A DNA stretch of 64,000 nt from Burkholderiaceae bacterium (GTDB lineage Bacteria > Pseudomonadota > Gammaproteobacteria > Burkholderiales > Burkholderiaceae_C): positions 1 to 64,000 of the forward strand of contig JAFEHU010000075.1 in NCBI GenBank assembly GCA_017848435.1, read 5' to 3'. The position numbers and the translations under genes are program-made. Each line of letters opens with the position of its first letter. Position 1 is the stretch's first letter. The notes beneath the pieces are model-generated. The model did not search any database, was not told where the DNA came from, and worked only from the letters and a program-made list of their open reading frames with translations. This document shows positions 20,530 through 29,198 of this stretch, in pieces.

Positions 20530-21072
20530 TCAACGCTTTTTGGTGGCGGTTTTCGCGGCGTTCACTGCAGTGCTGGAGACGGCAGCAAAGTTGGCTTCTG
20601 CCACGTCGGTGGCTTGCTTCACAGCCTTCTGGACCGACTCAAAAGCATTGTTGGCAGCAGCCACACTGCTCTTCAAGATCGCCACAGCGGTTTCAGAACC
20701 GGCCGGTGCGTTCTTGGCAGCGTTGTCAACCAGCGATGCAAACTTTTTCTGGGCTTCCGTGGTCTGGCTTTCCAGGGTTTTACCCAGGTCAGCGCCGGTG
20801 CTGGAAGCGATGTCGTACAGGTGGCGGCTGTAAGCAGCAGTTTTCTCAGCCAAAGGCTGGAACAAACCAGCTTGCAGGGCCAGCAGTTCTTGCGCGTCTT
20901 TGACGCTGAACAGCGCTTGGGTGTGCTCAGCCGACTCGGCCAGTGCGGCTTTGGTCGCCGTCACATTCAGCTCAACCAGCTTTTCCACGCTTTCAAAAGC
21001 TTTGTGGGTCAGGCCGAAGAGGGTTTCGAAAGAGGCTTTTTGCGAGGCAACGATTTGTTCAGCAGTCAACAT
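20530..21072 (-). CDS. phaP: polyhydroxyalkanoate granule phasin
   Basis: 180-residue Ala/Lys-rich, mostly helical protein with the TIGR01841 phasin pattern (N-terminal [21 protein letters not shown], then [16 protein letters not shown] and [19 protein letters not shown]). Phasins coat PHB granules and control their size and number. A good Shine-Dalgarno (AGGAG) lies seven bases before the ATG. It is unlinked to phaC-phaA-phaB, which is 37 kb away in this window. Its upstream region holds two inverted TGTTGCA-type sites and is shared with a divergent operon. Confidence 0.93.
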   Translation of the reverse strand: MLTAEQIVASQKASFETLFGLTHKAFESVEKLVELNVTATKAALAESAEHTQALFSVKDAQELLALQAGLFQPLAEKTAAYSRHLYDIASSTGADLGKTLESQTTEAQKKFASLVDNAAKNAPAGSETAVAILKSSVAAANNAFESVQKAVKQATDVAEANFAAVSSTAVNAAKTATKKR

Positions 21073-21115
21073 GTTTAATCTCCTAGAGGGTTAAAAAGTA
21101 TCTGCTCTGAACAAA

Positions 21116-21130
21116 TGTTGCAGTGCAGCA
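21116..21130. promoter_or_regulatory. phaR: candidate PHB-regulator operator, site 1
   Basis: TGTTGCAGTGCAGCA at 21116-21130, 44 bases upstream of the phasin start, is the reverse complement, with one mismatch, of TGCTGCATTGCAACA at 21175-21189. TGC-rich sites of this type are bound by PhaR repressors at phasin promoters in other PHB producers. The regulator itself is not in this window, so the assignment is inferred. Confidence 0.5.
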
Positions 21131-21174
21131 TGGTTTGAATTATAGGGATGGCTTGTGACGATGCAAGCCTTTTT

Positions 21175-21189
21175 TGCTGCATTGCAACA
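21175..21189. promoter_or_regulatory. phaR: candidate PHB-regulator operator, site 2
   Basis: TGCTGCATTGCAACA, the inverted partner of site 1, centred 59 bases away. It lies immediately before the ATG (21197) of the histone-deacetylase-like gene, so a bound repressor could cover both divergent starts. Confidence 0.45.
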
Positions 21190-21196
21190 AATTAGG

Positions 21197-22177
21197 ATGG
21201 AATGCCTAGAACAACCCGACCCGCGCCCACACACAGATCCGGAGTTGTCCGCTTTGCTTGCTTATTACGCTGACCATTTCGTGTTGCCCCTGCCTGCAGG
21301 GCACCGTTTCCCCATGGAGAAATACCGTCGCTTGCGCGATGGCCTGGCGACGTGCTACCCAGACGTTCGTTTGGCGGAGGCGCCTCGGGCGACCGACGCG
21401 GCGCTGACCCTGGTCCATGACCGGGCCTATGTCGAGGCGGTGGCCGATGGCACGCTGGCGCCCGCGCTTTTGCGTGAGATTGGTTTCCCCTGGAGCAAAG
21501 CCATGGCCGAGCGGGCACGGTACTCGGTCGGTGCCACGCTGGCCGCCTGTACGGCGGCACACGCCGAAGGCATTGCGGCCAACCTGGCCGGGGGGACGCA
21601 CCACGCAGAAGCTGGCAAAGGTGGCGGTTTCTGTGTGTTCAACGACGTGGCGGTGGCAGCACGTGTGCTGCAGGCGCAGGCCCAGCGCGACGCACCGCTG
21701 CAGGTGGCCATCGTGGACCTCGATGTGCACCAGGGCAATGGCACCGCGCAGATTTTCCGCAGTGACCCAAGCGTGTTCACCCTGTCGCTCCATGGCGAAC
21801 ACAATTTTCCCTTCAGAAAGGCCTCCAGCGACCTGGATGTGGCCTTGCCCGACGGTTGTGGTGACGACCCATACCTGGCGGCTTTGGACCAGGCGTTGGA
21901 GGCGATGGCACAACGTTTCTCGGCTGAATTCGTGTTGTACCTGGCCGGTGCCGACCCACACGAGGGAGACCGGCTGGGGCGATTGAAGCTGACGTTCGAG
22001 GGCTTGGCTGAGCGCGACCGGCGGGTGTTTGAATGGGCCTGGCAGCGCCGCATTCCGCTGGTGGTCACCATGGCTGGCGGCTACGGACGAGAGATCGACA
22101 CCACCTTGCAAGTCCAGATGAACACTTTTGGCGCCGCACTGGCCTGTCACCGGCAATGGCAGAATCAGACCCGATGA
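21197..22177 (+). CDS. histone-deacetylase-family amidohydrolase
   Basis: 326-residue zinc-dependent deacetylase fold (HDAC/AcuC/AphA superfamily). Visible motifs are GGTHHAEAGKGGGFCVFND (His-His active site and the following Gly-rich loop), VDLDVHQGNGT (Asp and His zinc ligands), and LAGADPHEGDRLG (third ligand Asp). The conserved fold begins only at YYADHFVLPLPAGHRFP, so TTG 21245 or 21254 are alternative starts; ATG 21197 has AGG upstream. In bacteria such enzymes deacetylate polyamines, acetoin-pathway proteins or other acetyl-amides; the substrate is unknown. It overlaps the thioesterase gene by 4 bases. Confidence 0.88.
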   Translation: MECLEQPDPRPHTDPELSALLAYYADHFVLPLPAGHRFPMEKYRRLRDGLATCYPDVRLAEAPRATDAALTLVHDRAYVEAVADGTLAPALLREIGFPWSKAMAERARYSVGATLAACTAAHAEGIAANLAGGTHHAEAGKGGGFCVFNDVAVAARVLQAQAQRDAPLQVAIVDLDVHQGNGTAQIFRSDPSVFTLSLHGEHNFPFRKASSDLDVALPDGCGDDPYLAALDQALEAMAQRFSAEFVLYLAGADPHEGDRLGRLKLTFEGLAERDRRVFEWAWQRRIPLVVTMAGGYGREIDTTLQVQMNTFGAALACHRQWQNQTR

Positions 22178-22620
22178 TCTCGCCAACCCTTGCCAAACCC
22201 CAGGCCGAGCCTCGCAGCGCTTACAGGGCTTTCCGTACCCTCACCACCCGCTGGATGGACAACGATGTGTATGGTCACGTCAACAACGTCGTTTACTACA
22301 GCTGGTTTGACACCGCCGTGAATGCCCATTTGATGGCCCACGGAGCCCTAGACATCCACCACGGCCAGACCATCGGTTTGGTGGTGGAAACCCAGTGCAA
22401 TTACTTCGCCCCGTTGGCTTTTCCGCAACTGGTGGAAGCCGGTATTCGCGTGGCGCGGCAGGGTGCATCCAGTGTGCGCTACGAAGTCGGCTTGTTTGCC
22501 GAAGGCGTGGAACTGTGTGCCGCCAAGGGGCATTTTGTCCATGTCTATGTGGACCGGCAAAGCCGCCGTCCGGTACCGCTGCCTGAACCCCTCAAACTTG
22601 TTCTGGAGAAACTTGCATGA
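22174..22620 (+). CDS. hot-dog-fold acyl-CoA thioesterase
   Basis: 148-residue 4-hydroxybenzoyl-CoA thioesterase/YbgC-type protein. The motif RWMDNDVYGHVNNVVYYSWFD contains the conserved Asp and the HVNN helix cap of this family. The ATGA overlap with the upstream stop and again with the nitroreductase start implies one translationally coupled operon. It probably cleaves an acyl-CoA; the chain is unknown. An ATG at 22156 is an alternative start. Confidence 0.88.
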   Translation: MISPTLAKPQAEPRSAYRAFRTLTTRWMDNDVYGHVNNVVYYSWFDTAVNAHLMAHGALDIHHGQTIGLVVETQCNYFAPLAFPQLVEAGIRVARQGASSVRYEVGLFAEGVELCAAKGHFVHVYVDRQSRRPVPLPEPLKLVLEKLA

Positions 22621-23348
22621 CCCAACCCGTTCCCGACGCCTTTGTCGCCGGCCAGCACAGCGCCACGGTGGACGCCGCCATCACCAGCCGCATGTCGGCA
22701 CGTGCCTTCACGGCGCAGCCGGTCCCCCGCGACACCTTGACGGCCATTCTGGAGGTGGCCAGCCGCGCTGCGTCGGGCACCAACACCCAGCCTTGGCGCG
22801 TGTACGTGCTGCAGGGCGAGAGCCGCAACACGCTGGTTGACAAAGTGTGCGCTGCGCACGATGCGATCCGTGCCAATCCGGAACTCGCCGCCCAGTACCG
22901 CGAAGAGTACGACTATTACCCCGAAAAATGGGTCAGCCCCTACATTGACCGTCGCCGTGAAAACGGGTGGGGTCTGTATGGCCTGCTGGGGATTGGGAAG
23001 GCTGACAAGGACCGCATGCATGCGCAGCACCAGCGCAATTTCCGTTTTTTTGACGCACCGATCGGGTTGATGTTCACCGTAGACCGGGTGATGGGGCGGG
23101 GTTCATTGGTGGACTACGGCATGTTCATGCAGAACATCATGGTGGCGGCCCGTGGCCGAGGGCTGCACACCTGCCCCCAGGCGGCCTGGAATGGCTTTGC
23201 CAGCATCGTCTTGCCGCACATTGGTGCCGGCCCCGATGAAATGCTGGTGTGCGGCATGTCGCTTGGCCATGCGGATGCGGAGAATCCAGTCAACAGCTTC
23301 CACACACCACGGGTTCCCGTGGCGGAGTTCACGCACTGGCGGGAGTGA
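22617..23348 (+). CDS. nitroreductase-family flavoprotein
   Basis: 243-residue FMN-dependent oxidoreductase. The N-terminal SRMSARAFTAQPVPRDTL is the FMN-phosphate-binding segment, ASGTNTQPWRVYVL is the family signature, and the C-terminal CGMSLGHADAENPVN is the usual FMN contact. It is the last gene of the overlapping trio with the deacetylase-like and thioesterase genes. Its last 20 bases overlap the end of the minus-strand sensor kinase gene. The natural substrate is not predictable. Confidence 0.9.
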   Translation: MTQPVPDAFVAGQHSATVDAAITSRMSARAFTAQPVPRDTLTAILEVASRAASGTNTQPWRVYVLQGESRNTLVDKVCAAHDAIRANPELAAQYREEYDYYPEKWVSPYIDRRRENGWGLYGLLGIGKADKDRMHAQHQRNFRFFDAPIGLMFTVDRVMGRGSLVDYGMFMQNIMVAARGRGLHTCPQAAWNGFASIVLPHIGAGPDEMLVCGMSLGHADAENPVNSFHTPRVPVAEFTHWRE

Positions 23349-25188
23349 CGGGCAGGGCCATTGTGGTGGCCCCCTTCGGCAGCGAGAAGAAGAACGTCGC
23401 CCCCTCGTTGGGTGCGCCTTCTGCCCACACCTTGCCACCATGGCGGTGCACGATGCGAGCGACCGTGGCCAAACCCACACCCGTACCGGGGTACTCCCGT
23501 TGGGAATGAAGGCGCTGGAAAATCTGGAACAAACGGTGGGCGTAGGCTGGGTCAAAGCCCGCCCCGTTGTCGGCCACCCAATAGACACATCGGTCGCTTT
23601 CTTCCTGCCCGCCCACCACGATCTGTGGCTGGGCCTGGCGTTGGCTGTACTTGATGGCATTGCCAATCAGGTTGTCGAACACGACGCGCAGCATGGCCGG
23701 GTCACATGGGCAGTCGGGCAGCGGCTGGACGGTGACCGTGGCCGTGTTCCATTCGGGTGTGTGGGCGTGAAGGGTCTGCGCCACCACAGCCTGTACTTCG
23801 GTGGGCACCACCTGCAGCGGTTTGTGCCCGAGTTTTGACAGGGCGTGCAGCGCATTGACGAGGTTGCTCATGTCCTGTCCAGCCTGGTCTACCCGGGTCA
23901 GCAGGCGTTTGGCTTCGGGCGGCAGCTGGTCGGCGTAGTCCATCAGCAGCAGTTCTGAGAATGTGCGCATGGCGCGCACCGGGGCCAGCAAATCGTGCGA
24001 CACCATGCTGGCAAAACGGTCCAGGTCGGTGTTGGCTTCCTGCAGCTCCGTCACCGCCTTTTCCAGCTCGCGGTTGCGTTCTTCCACGCGGGTTTCCAGT
24101 GCAAGCTGGGTGTGGACCCATTCGGCCTCGTTCTGGCGCAGGCTGGTGAGCAGTCGGGTCAACGACAGGCCGAGCCGGCCTGTCACGAGCGGGCCATCGG
24201 TCAGTGTCAGTTGCCGCTCTCCATTGGCCATGCGGTCTGCCACGTCGGCCATGGCCCCCGCGGGCCGGCTGATACGGCCCGCGAGCCACCAGCCCGCCAG
24301 CGCCAATGCCAACGCCGAAAGAGCGCCGGTCAGCACCAACTGGCGGTCAAAGGCCGCCATGCCTGCAGTCACCGCCGTTTCTGGGAGTTGAAGCGTGGCT
24401 TGCCAGCCGAGGCCGGCAAAGTTGGTGCGAGCCGGGCTGGTCGCGGTGCATTGCCATCCGCTGCGAAGTCCGCACTGGCCTGGTTCAACCGGGGGGGCGG
24501 GTGTCTGGTCGCGTTGCGTCAGCGGCGTACCGGTTCGTGTGCGCAGCCAGAGGCTGGGTTGGTCGATTCCCGTCATGGCCGGTTGCATTTGAACCAGCGT
24601 GTCACGCAGTTCTTTGCGCCACACATCGCCCAGCATGGCCACCAACACGCCAGCGTTCGGGCTGTCAGCAACGGGTGTAGCGGCTGGGGCTGACAGGGGT
24701 GGCAACGGTGTGGCCATCAGCACGCCCCATGGTACCCCATCGGCCAATCCAGCGGCAGGCCAGGTCAGCGCGTGCTGGTCGCTGGTATAGCGCCCCTGCA
24801 GGCCGCGTTGAAACCAGACCGCCGTTGACATGTTGTCACCTTCCAGGGCCTGCCCTGTGGACGCCACCACACGGCCTTGCGGGTCGACCACGGCCAGCCA
24901 GATGAAACCCGCCTGTTTGTAGGCGGCCAGCCAGTTCTGCAGCGGTGCCTGGTCGCTGGCGGTCAGGAGTGACGAGGCACCGATGGCGCTGGCCAGTGCT
25001 GTCATGTCACGCTGGCGTGCTTCGAGGGCCACGTCCATGGTCAACGCGGCGGCGCTGGCCGCACGCCTGAGGGTCTCGGTGGTGGCCGTTGCCAGTTCTG
25101 CGGCCACGAGGTGGCGCACCACCCAGCCGCCCGCCAGCAGGCTGGCGACAGTCAAGGTGACAAACAGCAGGCTGATTTTGAAGCGCAT
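23329..25188 (-). CDS. orphan membrane sensor histidine kinase
   Basis: 619 residues from ATG 25188. TM1 (about 5-25), a roughly 280-residue periplasmic sensor region of the Cache type, TM2 (about 308-327) and a HAMP-like linker are followed by HisKA with the phospho-acceptor in FASMVSHDLLAPVRAM. The HATPase domain shows the N box (VFDNLIGNAIKYSQ), G1 (VADNGAGFD) and G2 (GTGVGLATV). No response regulator is adjacent. The gene is divergent from the NhaD-type antiporter (244-base gap) and overlaps the nitroreductase gene tail to tail. The ligand and partner regulator are unknown. Confidence 0.9.
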   Translation of the reverse strand: MRFKISLLFVTLTVASLLAGGWVVRHLVAAELATATTETLRRAASAAALTMDVALEARQRDMTALASAIGASSLLTASDQAPLQNWLAAYKQAGFIWLAVVDPQGRVVASTGQALEGDNMSTAVWFQRGLQGRYTSDQHALTWPAAGLADGVPWGVLMATPLPPLSAPAATPVADSPNAGVLVAMLGDVWRKELRDTLVQMQPAMTGIDQPSLWLRTRTGTPLTQRDQTPAPPVEPGQCGLRSGWQCTATSPARTNFAGLGWQATLQLPETAVTAGMAAFDRQLVLTGALSALALALAGWWLAGRISRPAGAMADVADRMANGERQLTLTDGPLVTGRLGLSLTRLLTSLRQNEAEWVHTQLALETRVEERNRELEKAVTELQEANTDLDRFASMVSHDLLAPVRAMRTFSELLLMDYADQLPPEAKRLLTRVDQAGQDMSNLVNALHALSKLGHKPLQVVPTEVQAVVAQTLHAHTPEWNTATVTVQPLPDCPCDPAMLRVVFDNLIGNAIKYSQRQAQPQIVVGGQEESDRCVYWVADNGAGFDPAYAHRLFQIFQRLHSQREYPGTGVGLATVARIVHRHGGKVWAEGAPNEGATFFFSLPKGATTMALPVTPASA

Positions 25189-25432
25189 ATCGGTGATGGC
25201 AGACAGGTTCTGTGCAGTGCAGGTCGTGCGGGGGGGCGTGCTGCAGTTCAGTGTATCGGTCGGTTCGTTCCCAAGCAGGGCCGAACGGCGTTCCCCCACT
25301 GCCATGTGGTGTTGTACACCAGTTGGCCTGCGGCTGGTCTGTGCAACAGCCGGGCGATTCCGGACAGTTATGGCGCAGATGTCTGTTGCGAGGACTCATG
25401 CACAATCAAAGGCCGCACCACATGGAGGCAAG

Positions 25433-26839
25433 ATGAGCTGGCGTCGCTGGACCTTTTTTCTAACCGCCCTGATGTGCCCGGGCTTGTTATTTGCGGCCGA
25501 TGCGGCTGAGCGTCAGTTGTCCGTACTCTGGGGCGTACCGTTTGCAGGCATTTTGCTGTCGATTGCGTTGATGCCCTTGTTGGTGCCCCGATTCTGGCAC
25601 CACCACTATGGCAAGGTGTCGGCGGCTTGGGCCTTGGGGTTTTTGCTGCCATTCACAGCGGTGTATGGTGCGGGCGCAGCCGGTACCAGTCTGGTGCACG
25701 CAGCACTGGCCGAATACATCCCATTCATCATTTTGCTCACGGCGCTGTTCACTGTGGCGGGGGGTATCCATATTCGGGGTAACCTGCATGGCAGTCCGGG
25801 ACTGAATACTGGCATCCTGGCAATTGGGGCCGTGCTGGCCAGTGTCATGGGCACCACCGGCGCATCGATGCTGCTGATCAGACCATTGATTCGTGCCAAC
25901 GACAACCGGGCCCACAAGGCCCATACGGTGGTGTTTTTCATTTTCATCGTGTCCAATGCCGGCGGTTCTTTGACGCCGCTCGGTGATCCACCGCTGTTCC
26001 TTGGGTTTCTGAAAGGTGTGGATTTCTTCTGGACGCTCAAACACATCTTTCCCGAGACGCTGTTCCTTATCGGTACCTTGCTGGTCTTGTTTTATCTGTT
26101 GGACCGCTGGTACTACAGCAAGCAAGGGGTGTTGCTGGCAGACCCCACACCAGATACTGGCCGCATTGGTTTTGACGGGGGCGCCAACTTCATTTTGCTG
26201 GCTGGCATTGCCGGGCTGGTCCTGTTGAGCGGCCTCTGGAAATCGCCGGTGGTGTTCAGCGTCTGGGGCACCGACGTTGGTTTGCCTGGGCTGGTCCGGG
26301 ACGCGGGCCTGGTTGCAGTGACGTTGGTGTCACTGCAATTCACCGCCAGCAGCGTCCACCAGGCCAACCAGTTCTCCTGGGCGCCGATGGCCGAGGTGGC
26401 CAAGCTGTTTGCCGGCATTTTCCTGACCATCATTCCGGTGATAGCGATGCTCAAAGCGGGTGCTTCTGGGCCTTTTGGTGCCGTGGTGTCGGCTGTGACG
26501 CGGCCCGATGGACAGCCCGACCCGGCGATGTACTTCTGGGCCGCCGGTCTGCTCAGCTCGTTTCTGGACAACGCGCCGACCTACCTGGTGTTTTTCAACA
26601 CCGCTGGCGGCGACCCGCAGATGCTGATGACGTCTCTGGCACCGACCCTGGCCGCCATTTCTGCCGGCGCGGTGTTCATGGGCGCCAACACTTACATTGG
26701 CAATGCGCCCAATCTGATGGTCAAAGCGATTGCCGAGGACCGGGGTGTCAAAATGCCCAGCTTCTTTGGCTACATGCTGTGGTCATTCGGTATCCTGGTA
26801 CCGCTGTTTCTTGCCATGACATTCATCTGGTTCCGCTGA
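25433..26839 (+). CDS. NhaD-type sodium:proton antiporter
   Basis: 468-residue polytopic membrane protein of the ion-transporter superfamily. A likely cleavable N-terminal segment (MSWRRWTFFLTALMCPGLLFAADA) precedes about 12 transmembrane helices. Conserved intramembrane patterns include MGTTGASMLLIRPLIRANDNR, FIVSNAGGSLTPLGDPPLF and GANTYIGNAPNLMVKAIAEDRG, which are diagnostic for NhaD/UIT-type carriers. It should exchange Na+ for H+ for pH and salt homeostasis. ATG 25433 is preceded by GGAGG. The stop lies one base before the dehydrogenase start. Confidence 0.88.
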   Translation: MSWRRWTFFLTALMCPGLLFAADAAERQLSVLWGVPFAGILLSIALMPLLVPRFWHHHYGKVSAAWALGFLLPFTAVYGAGAAGTSLVHAALAEYIPFIILLTALFTVAGGIHIRGNLHGSPGLNTGILAIGAVLASVMGTTGASMLLIRPLIRANDNRAHKAHTVVFFIFIVSNAGGSLTPLGDPPLFLGFLKGVDFFWTLKHIFPETLFLIGTLLVLFYLLDRWYYSKQGVLLADPTPDTGRIGFDGGANFILLAGIAGLVLLSGLWKSPVVFSVWGTDVGLPGLVRDAGLVAVTLVSLQFTASSVHQANQFSWAPMAEVAKLFAGIFLTIIPVIAMLKAGASGPFGAVVSAVTRPDGQPDPAMYFWAAGLLSSFLDNAPTYLVFFNTAGGDPQMLMTSLAPTLAAISAGAVFMGANTYIGNAPNLMVKAIAEDRGVKMPSFFGYMLWSFGILVPLFLAMTFIWFR

Positions 26840-26840
26840 C

Positions 26841-27827
26841 ATGACCCAAGCCAAAATCCTCGTCGCCCGCGCCGTGTTTCCCGAAGTCATCGCGTCTTTG
26901 CAAGCCCATTTCGAAGTGACGTCCAACCAGGACGACGTGGTGTGGACCAAGGCCCAGTTGATTGAGCAACTCCAGGGCAAAGACGGTGCACTGACCACTG
27001 GCAGCGAGCGCATCGACGCCGATGTGCTGGCGGCCTGCCCGCAGCTCAAGATCGCCGCCAACATGGCGGTGGGGTACAACAATTTCGACCTCGTGGCCAT
27101 GAGCCACCATGGTGTGCAGGGCACCAACACGCCCGACGTGCTGACCGACACCACCGCCGATTTTGGCTTCGCACTGATGATGGCCACGGCCCGCCGCATG
27201 ACCGAGAGCGAGCACTTTCTGCGCCGCGGCGAGTGGACCAAATGGCGTTACGACATGTTCATGGGCAGCGACATCCATGGCGCGACGCTGGGCATTCTGG
27301 GCATGGGCCGCATTGGCCAGGGCATTGCCCAGCGCGGTGCGCATGGTTTTGGCATGAAGGTGATTTACCACAACAGGTCCCGGCTGGACCCGGCGGCCGA
27401 AGCCCGTTGCCAGGCCACCTACGTCAGCAAAGAAGACCTGTTGAAGCGTGCCGACCATCTGGTGTTGGTGCTGCCGTACTCCGCCGAGTCACACCACAGC
27501 ATTGGCGCGGCCGAACTGGCGCAGATGAAGCCCACGGCCACGCTGGTCAACATTGCGCGCGGTGGCATTGTGGACGATGCCGCGTTGGCGGCCGCGTTGA
27601 AGGCGCGGACCATTGCCGCCGCCGGGCTGGATGTGTTTGAAGGTGAACCCCAGGTTCACCCCGATCTCCTCACGCTGCCCAACGTCGTGCTCACCCCGCA
27701 CATTGCCAGCGCCAGCGGCCCGACCCGTTTGGCCATGGCCAAGCTCGCCGCCGACAACCTGGTGGCATTTTTCAAACAAAATGCGGTGTTGACCCCAGTC
27801 AATTCTGTCGTTTCAGCTATTAAATAA
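26841..27827 (+). CDS. D-2-hydroxyacid dehydrogenase (glyoxylate/hydroxypyruvate reductase type)
   Basis: 328-residue NAD(P)-dependent dehydrogenase. The nucleotide-binding motif is GILGMGRIGQGIAQR; the catalytic set is Arg in NIARGGIVDD, Glu in FEGEP and His in TPHIASAS. It is most like GhrB/glyoxylate reductases that reduce glyoxylate and hydroxypyruvate. It sits one base after the antiporter gene. The last codons and the stop (VVSAIK, TAA at 27825) fall within an AT-rich copy of the dispersed repeat, so the C-terminus may have been set by the repeat. Confidence 0.9.
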   Translation: MTQAKILVARAVFPEVIASLQAHFEVTSNQDDVVWTKAQLIEQLQGKDGALTTGSERIDADVLAACPQLKIAANMAVGYNNFDLVAMSHHGVQGTNTPDVLTDTTADFGFALMMATARRMTESEHFLRRGEWTKWRYDMFMGSDIHGATLGILGMGRIGQGIAQRGAHGFGMKVIYHNRSRLDPAAEARCQATYVSKEDLLKRADHLVLVLPYSAESHHSIGAAELAQMKPTATLVNIARGGIVDDAALAAALKARTIAAAGLDVFEGEPQVHPDLLTLPNVVLTPHIASASGPTRLAMAKLAADNLVAFFKQNAVLTPVNSVVSAIK

Positions 27828-27833
27828 ATAGCA
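27801..27833 (+). repeat. AT-rich dispersed repeat supplying a stop codon
   Basis: The segment contains GTTTCAGCTATTAAATAAATAGCA. The AGCTATTA core matches the rluB and bamB islands (GCTATTATTTC). It spans the end of the dehydrogenase gene and its stop, six bases before rmuC. Confidence 0.5.
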
Positions 27834-29198
27834 ATGCAATTGGTTACAGAATCTGTTGGGTTGTGGGCCTTGGTGGCCCTGTGCGTGCTGAATGGGGTGT
27901 TGTTGCTGGTGCTGCTGTGGCGCAAGCCGGGCGATGCGGTGCCGGCTGCCTTGCTCAGTGGCATGGCGGCCACCAATGAGCGGCTGGCACGGGAGCTGCG
28001 GCAAGAAATCAACGAATCGGCACGCAGTGGCCGGCAGGAGCTGGGTGGGAACCTGGCGAACTTTCAGCAGGCCATGGTGCTGCAGAGCGCCGAAGCCATT
28101 CGCACCCAGAACAGCCAGATTGACGCGTTTGGCCAGCAGTTGACGTTGCTACAGAAAACCCTGTCCGACACCCTCACCACGCAGCTACAGAGCCTGAGCG
28201 AGTCCAACGCCCGGCGCATCCAGGAAGTGCGGGCCACGCTCGAAACCCAATTGGCCCAGCTGCAGCAAACCAACGCAGCCAAGCTCGACGAGATGCGCAA
28301 GACGGTGGACGAGAAGCTGCAGCACACGCTGGAAACCCGGCTGGGTGAAAGTTTCAAACAGGTGGCCGACCGGCTGGAACAGGTGCACAAGGGCCTGGGT
28401 GAAATGCAGAGCCTGGCCCAGGGGGTGGGGGACCTGCAACGCGTGTTGACCAACGTGAAGACGCGCGGCATGTTTGGCGAGGTGCAACTGGAAGCGCTGC
28501 TGGAACAGGTGCTGACCACCGAGCAGTACGGCAAACAAATCGAGACCAAGCCCCGCAGTAACCAGCGGGTGGACTTTGCGGTGCGCTTCCCAGGCCGCAG
28601 CGCCGATGGCGCGCCGGTCTGGCTGCCGATCGACGCCAAGTTCCCGCGTGACGACTACGAACGCCTGCTGGACGCCCATGAACGGGCCGATGCTGTGGGT
28701 GCCGAAGCCGCCGCCAAAGCGCTGGAAACGCGCATCCGCACCGAGGCCAAATCCATTGCCGAGAGCTACCTGGCGCCACCACACACCACCGACTTTGCAA
28801 TTCTGTTTTTGCCGATTGAAAGCCTTTACGCGGAAGTGCTACGCCGACCCGGCTTGATGGACAGTCTGCAGCGCGACCACCGTGTCACGCTTGCCGGGCC
28901 CACGACCTTGCTGGCCATGCTCAACAGCCTGCACATGGGTTTTCGCACGCTGGCACTGGAGCAGCAGGCGTCGGAAGTGTGGAAAGTGCTGGGCGCGGTG
29001 AAGACCGAATTCGAGCGCTATGGCGAATGGGTAGCGCGCATCAAGGAGCAGGTGCAGAAGGCGTCTGACACCCTGGACAAGGCCGACACCCGTACCAAGC
29101 AGATGCGCCGCGCGCTGAAGGTGGTGGAAGCGCTGCCCGACGCGCAGGCCCAAACACTGCTGCCGGGCGATGCGCTGGGCGACGACGGCGACGCCTAA
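27834..29198 (+). CDS. rmuC: DNA recombination protein RmuC
   Basis: 454-residue protein: N-terminal membrane helix (LWALVALCVLNGVLLLVLLW), a long coiled coil (about 40-190, Gln/Glu-rich), then the RmuC nuclease-like domain with TRGMFGEVQLEALLEQVL and VWLPIDAKFPRDDYERL. RmuC limits inversion at short inverted repeats in E. coli. It begins six bases after the dehydrogenase stop and ends with a 3-base tail-to-tail overlap with the minus-strand LOG gene. Confidence 0.94.
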   Translation: MQLVTESVGLWALVALCVLNGVLLLVLLWRKPGDAVPAALLSGMAATNERLARELRQEINESARSGRQELGGNLANFQQAMVLQSAEAIRTQNSQIDAFGQQLTLLQKTLSDTLTTQLQSLSESNARRIQEVRATLETQLAQLQQTNAAKLDEMRKTVDEKLQHTLETRLGESFKQVADRLEQVHKGLGEMQSLAQGVGDLQRVLTNVKTRGMFGEVQLEALLEQVLTTEQYGKQIETKPRSNQRVDFAVRFPGRSADGAPVWLPIDAKFPRDDYERLLDAHERADAVGAEAAAKALETRIRTEAKSIAESYLAPPHTTDFAILFLPIESLYAEVLRRPGLMDSLQRDHRVTLAGPTTLLAMLNSLHMGFRTLALEQQASEVWKVLGAVKTEFERYGEWVARIKEQVQKASDTLDKADTRTKQMRRALKVVEALPDAQAQTLLPGDALGDDGDA

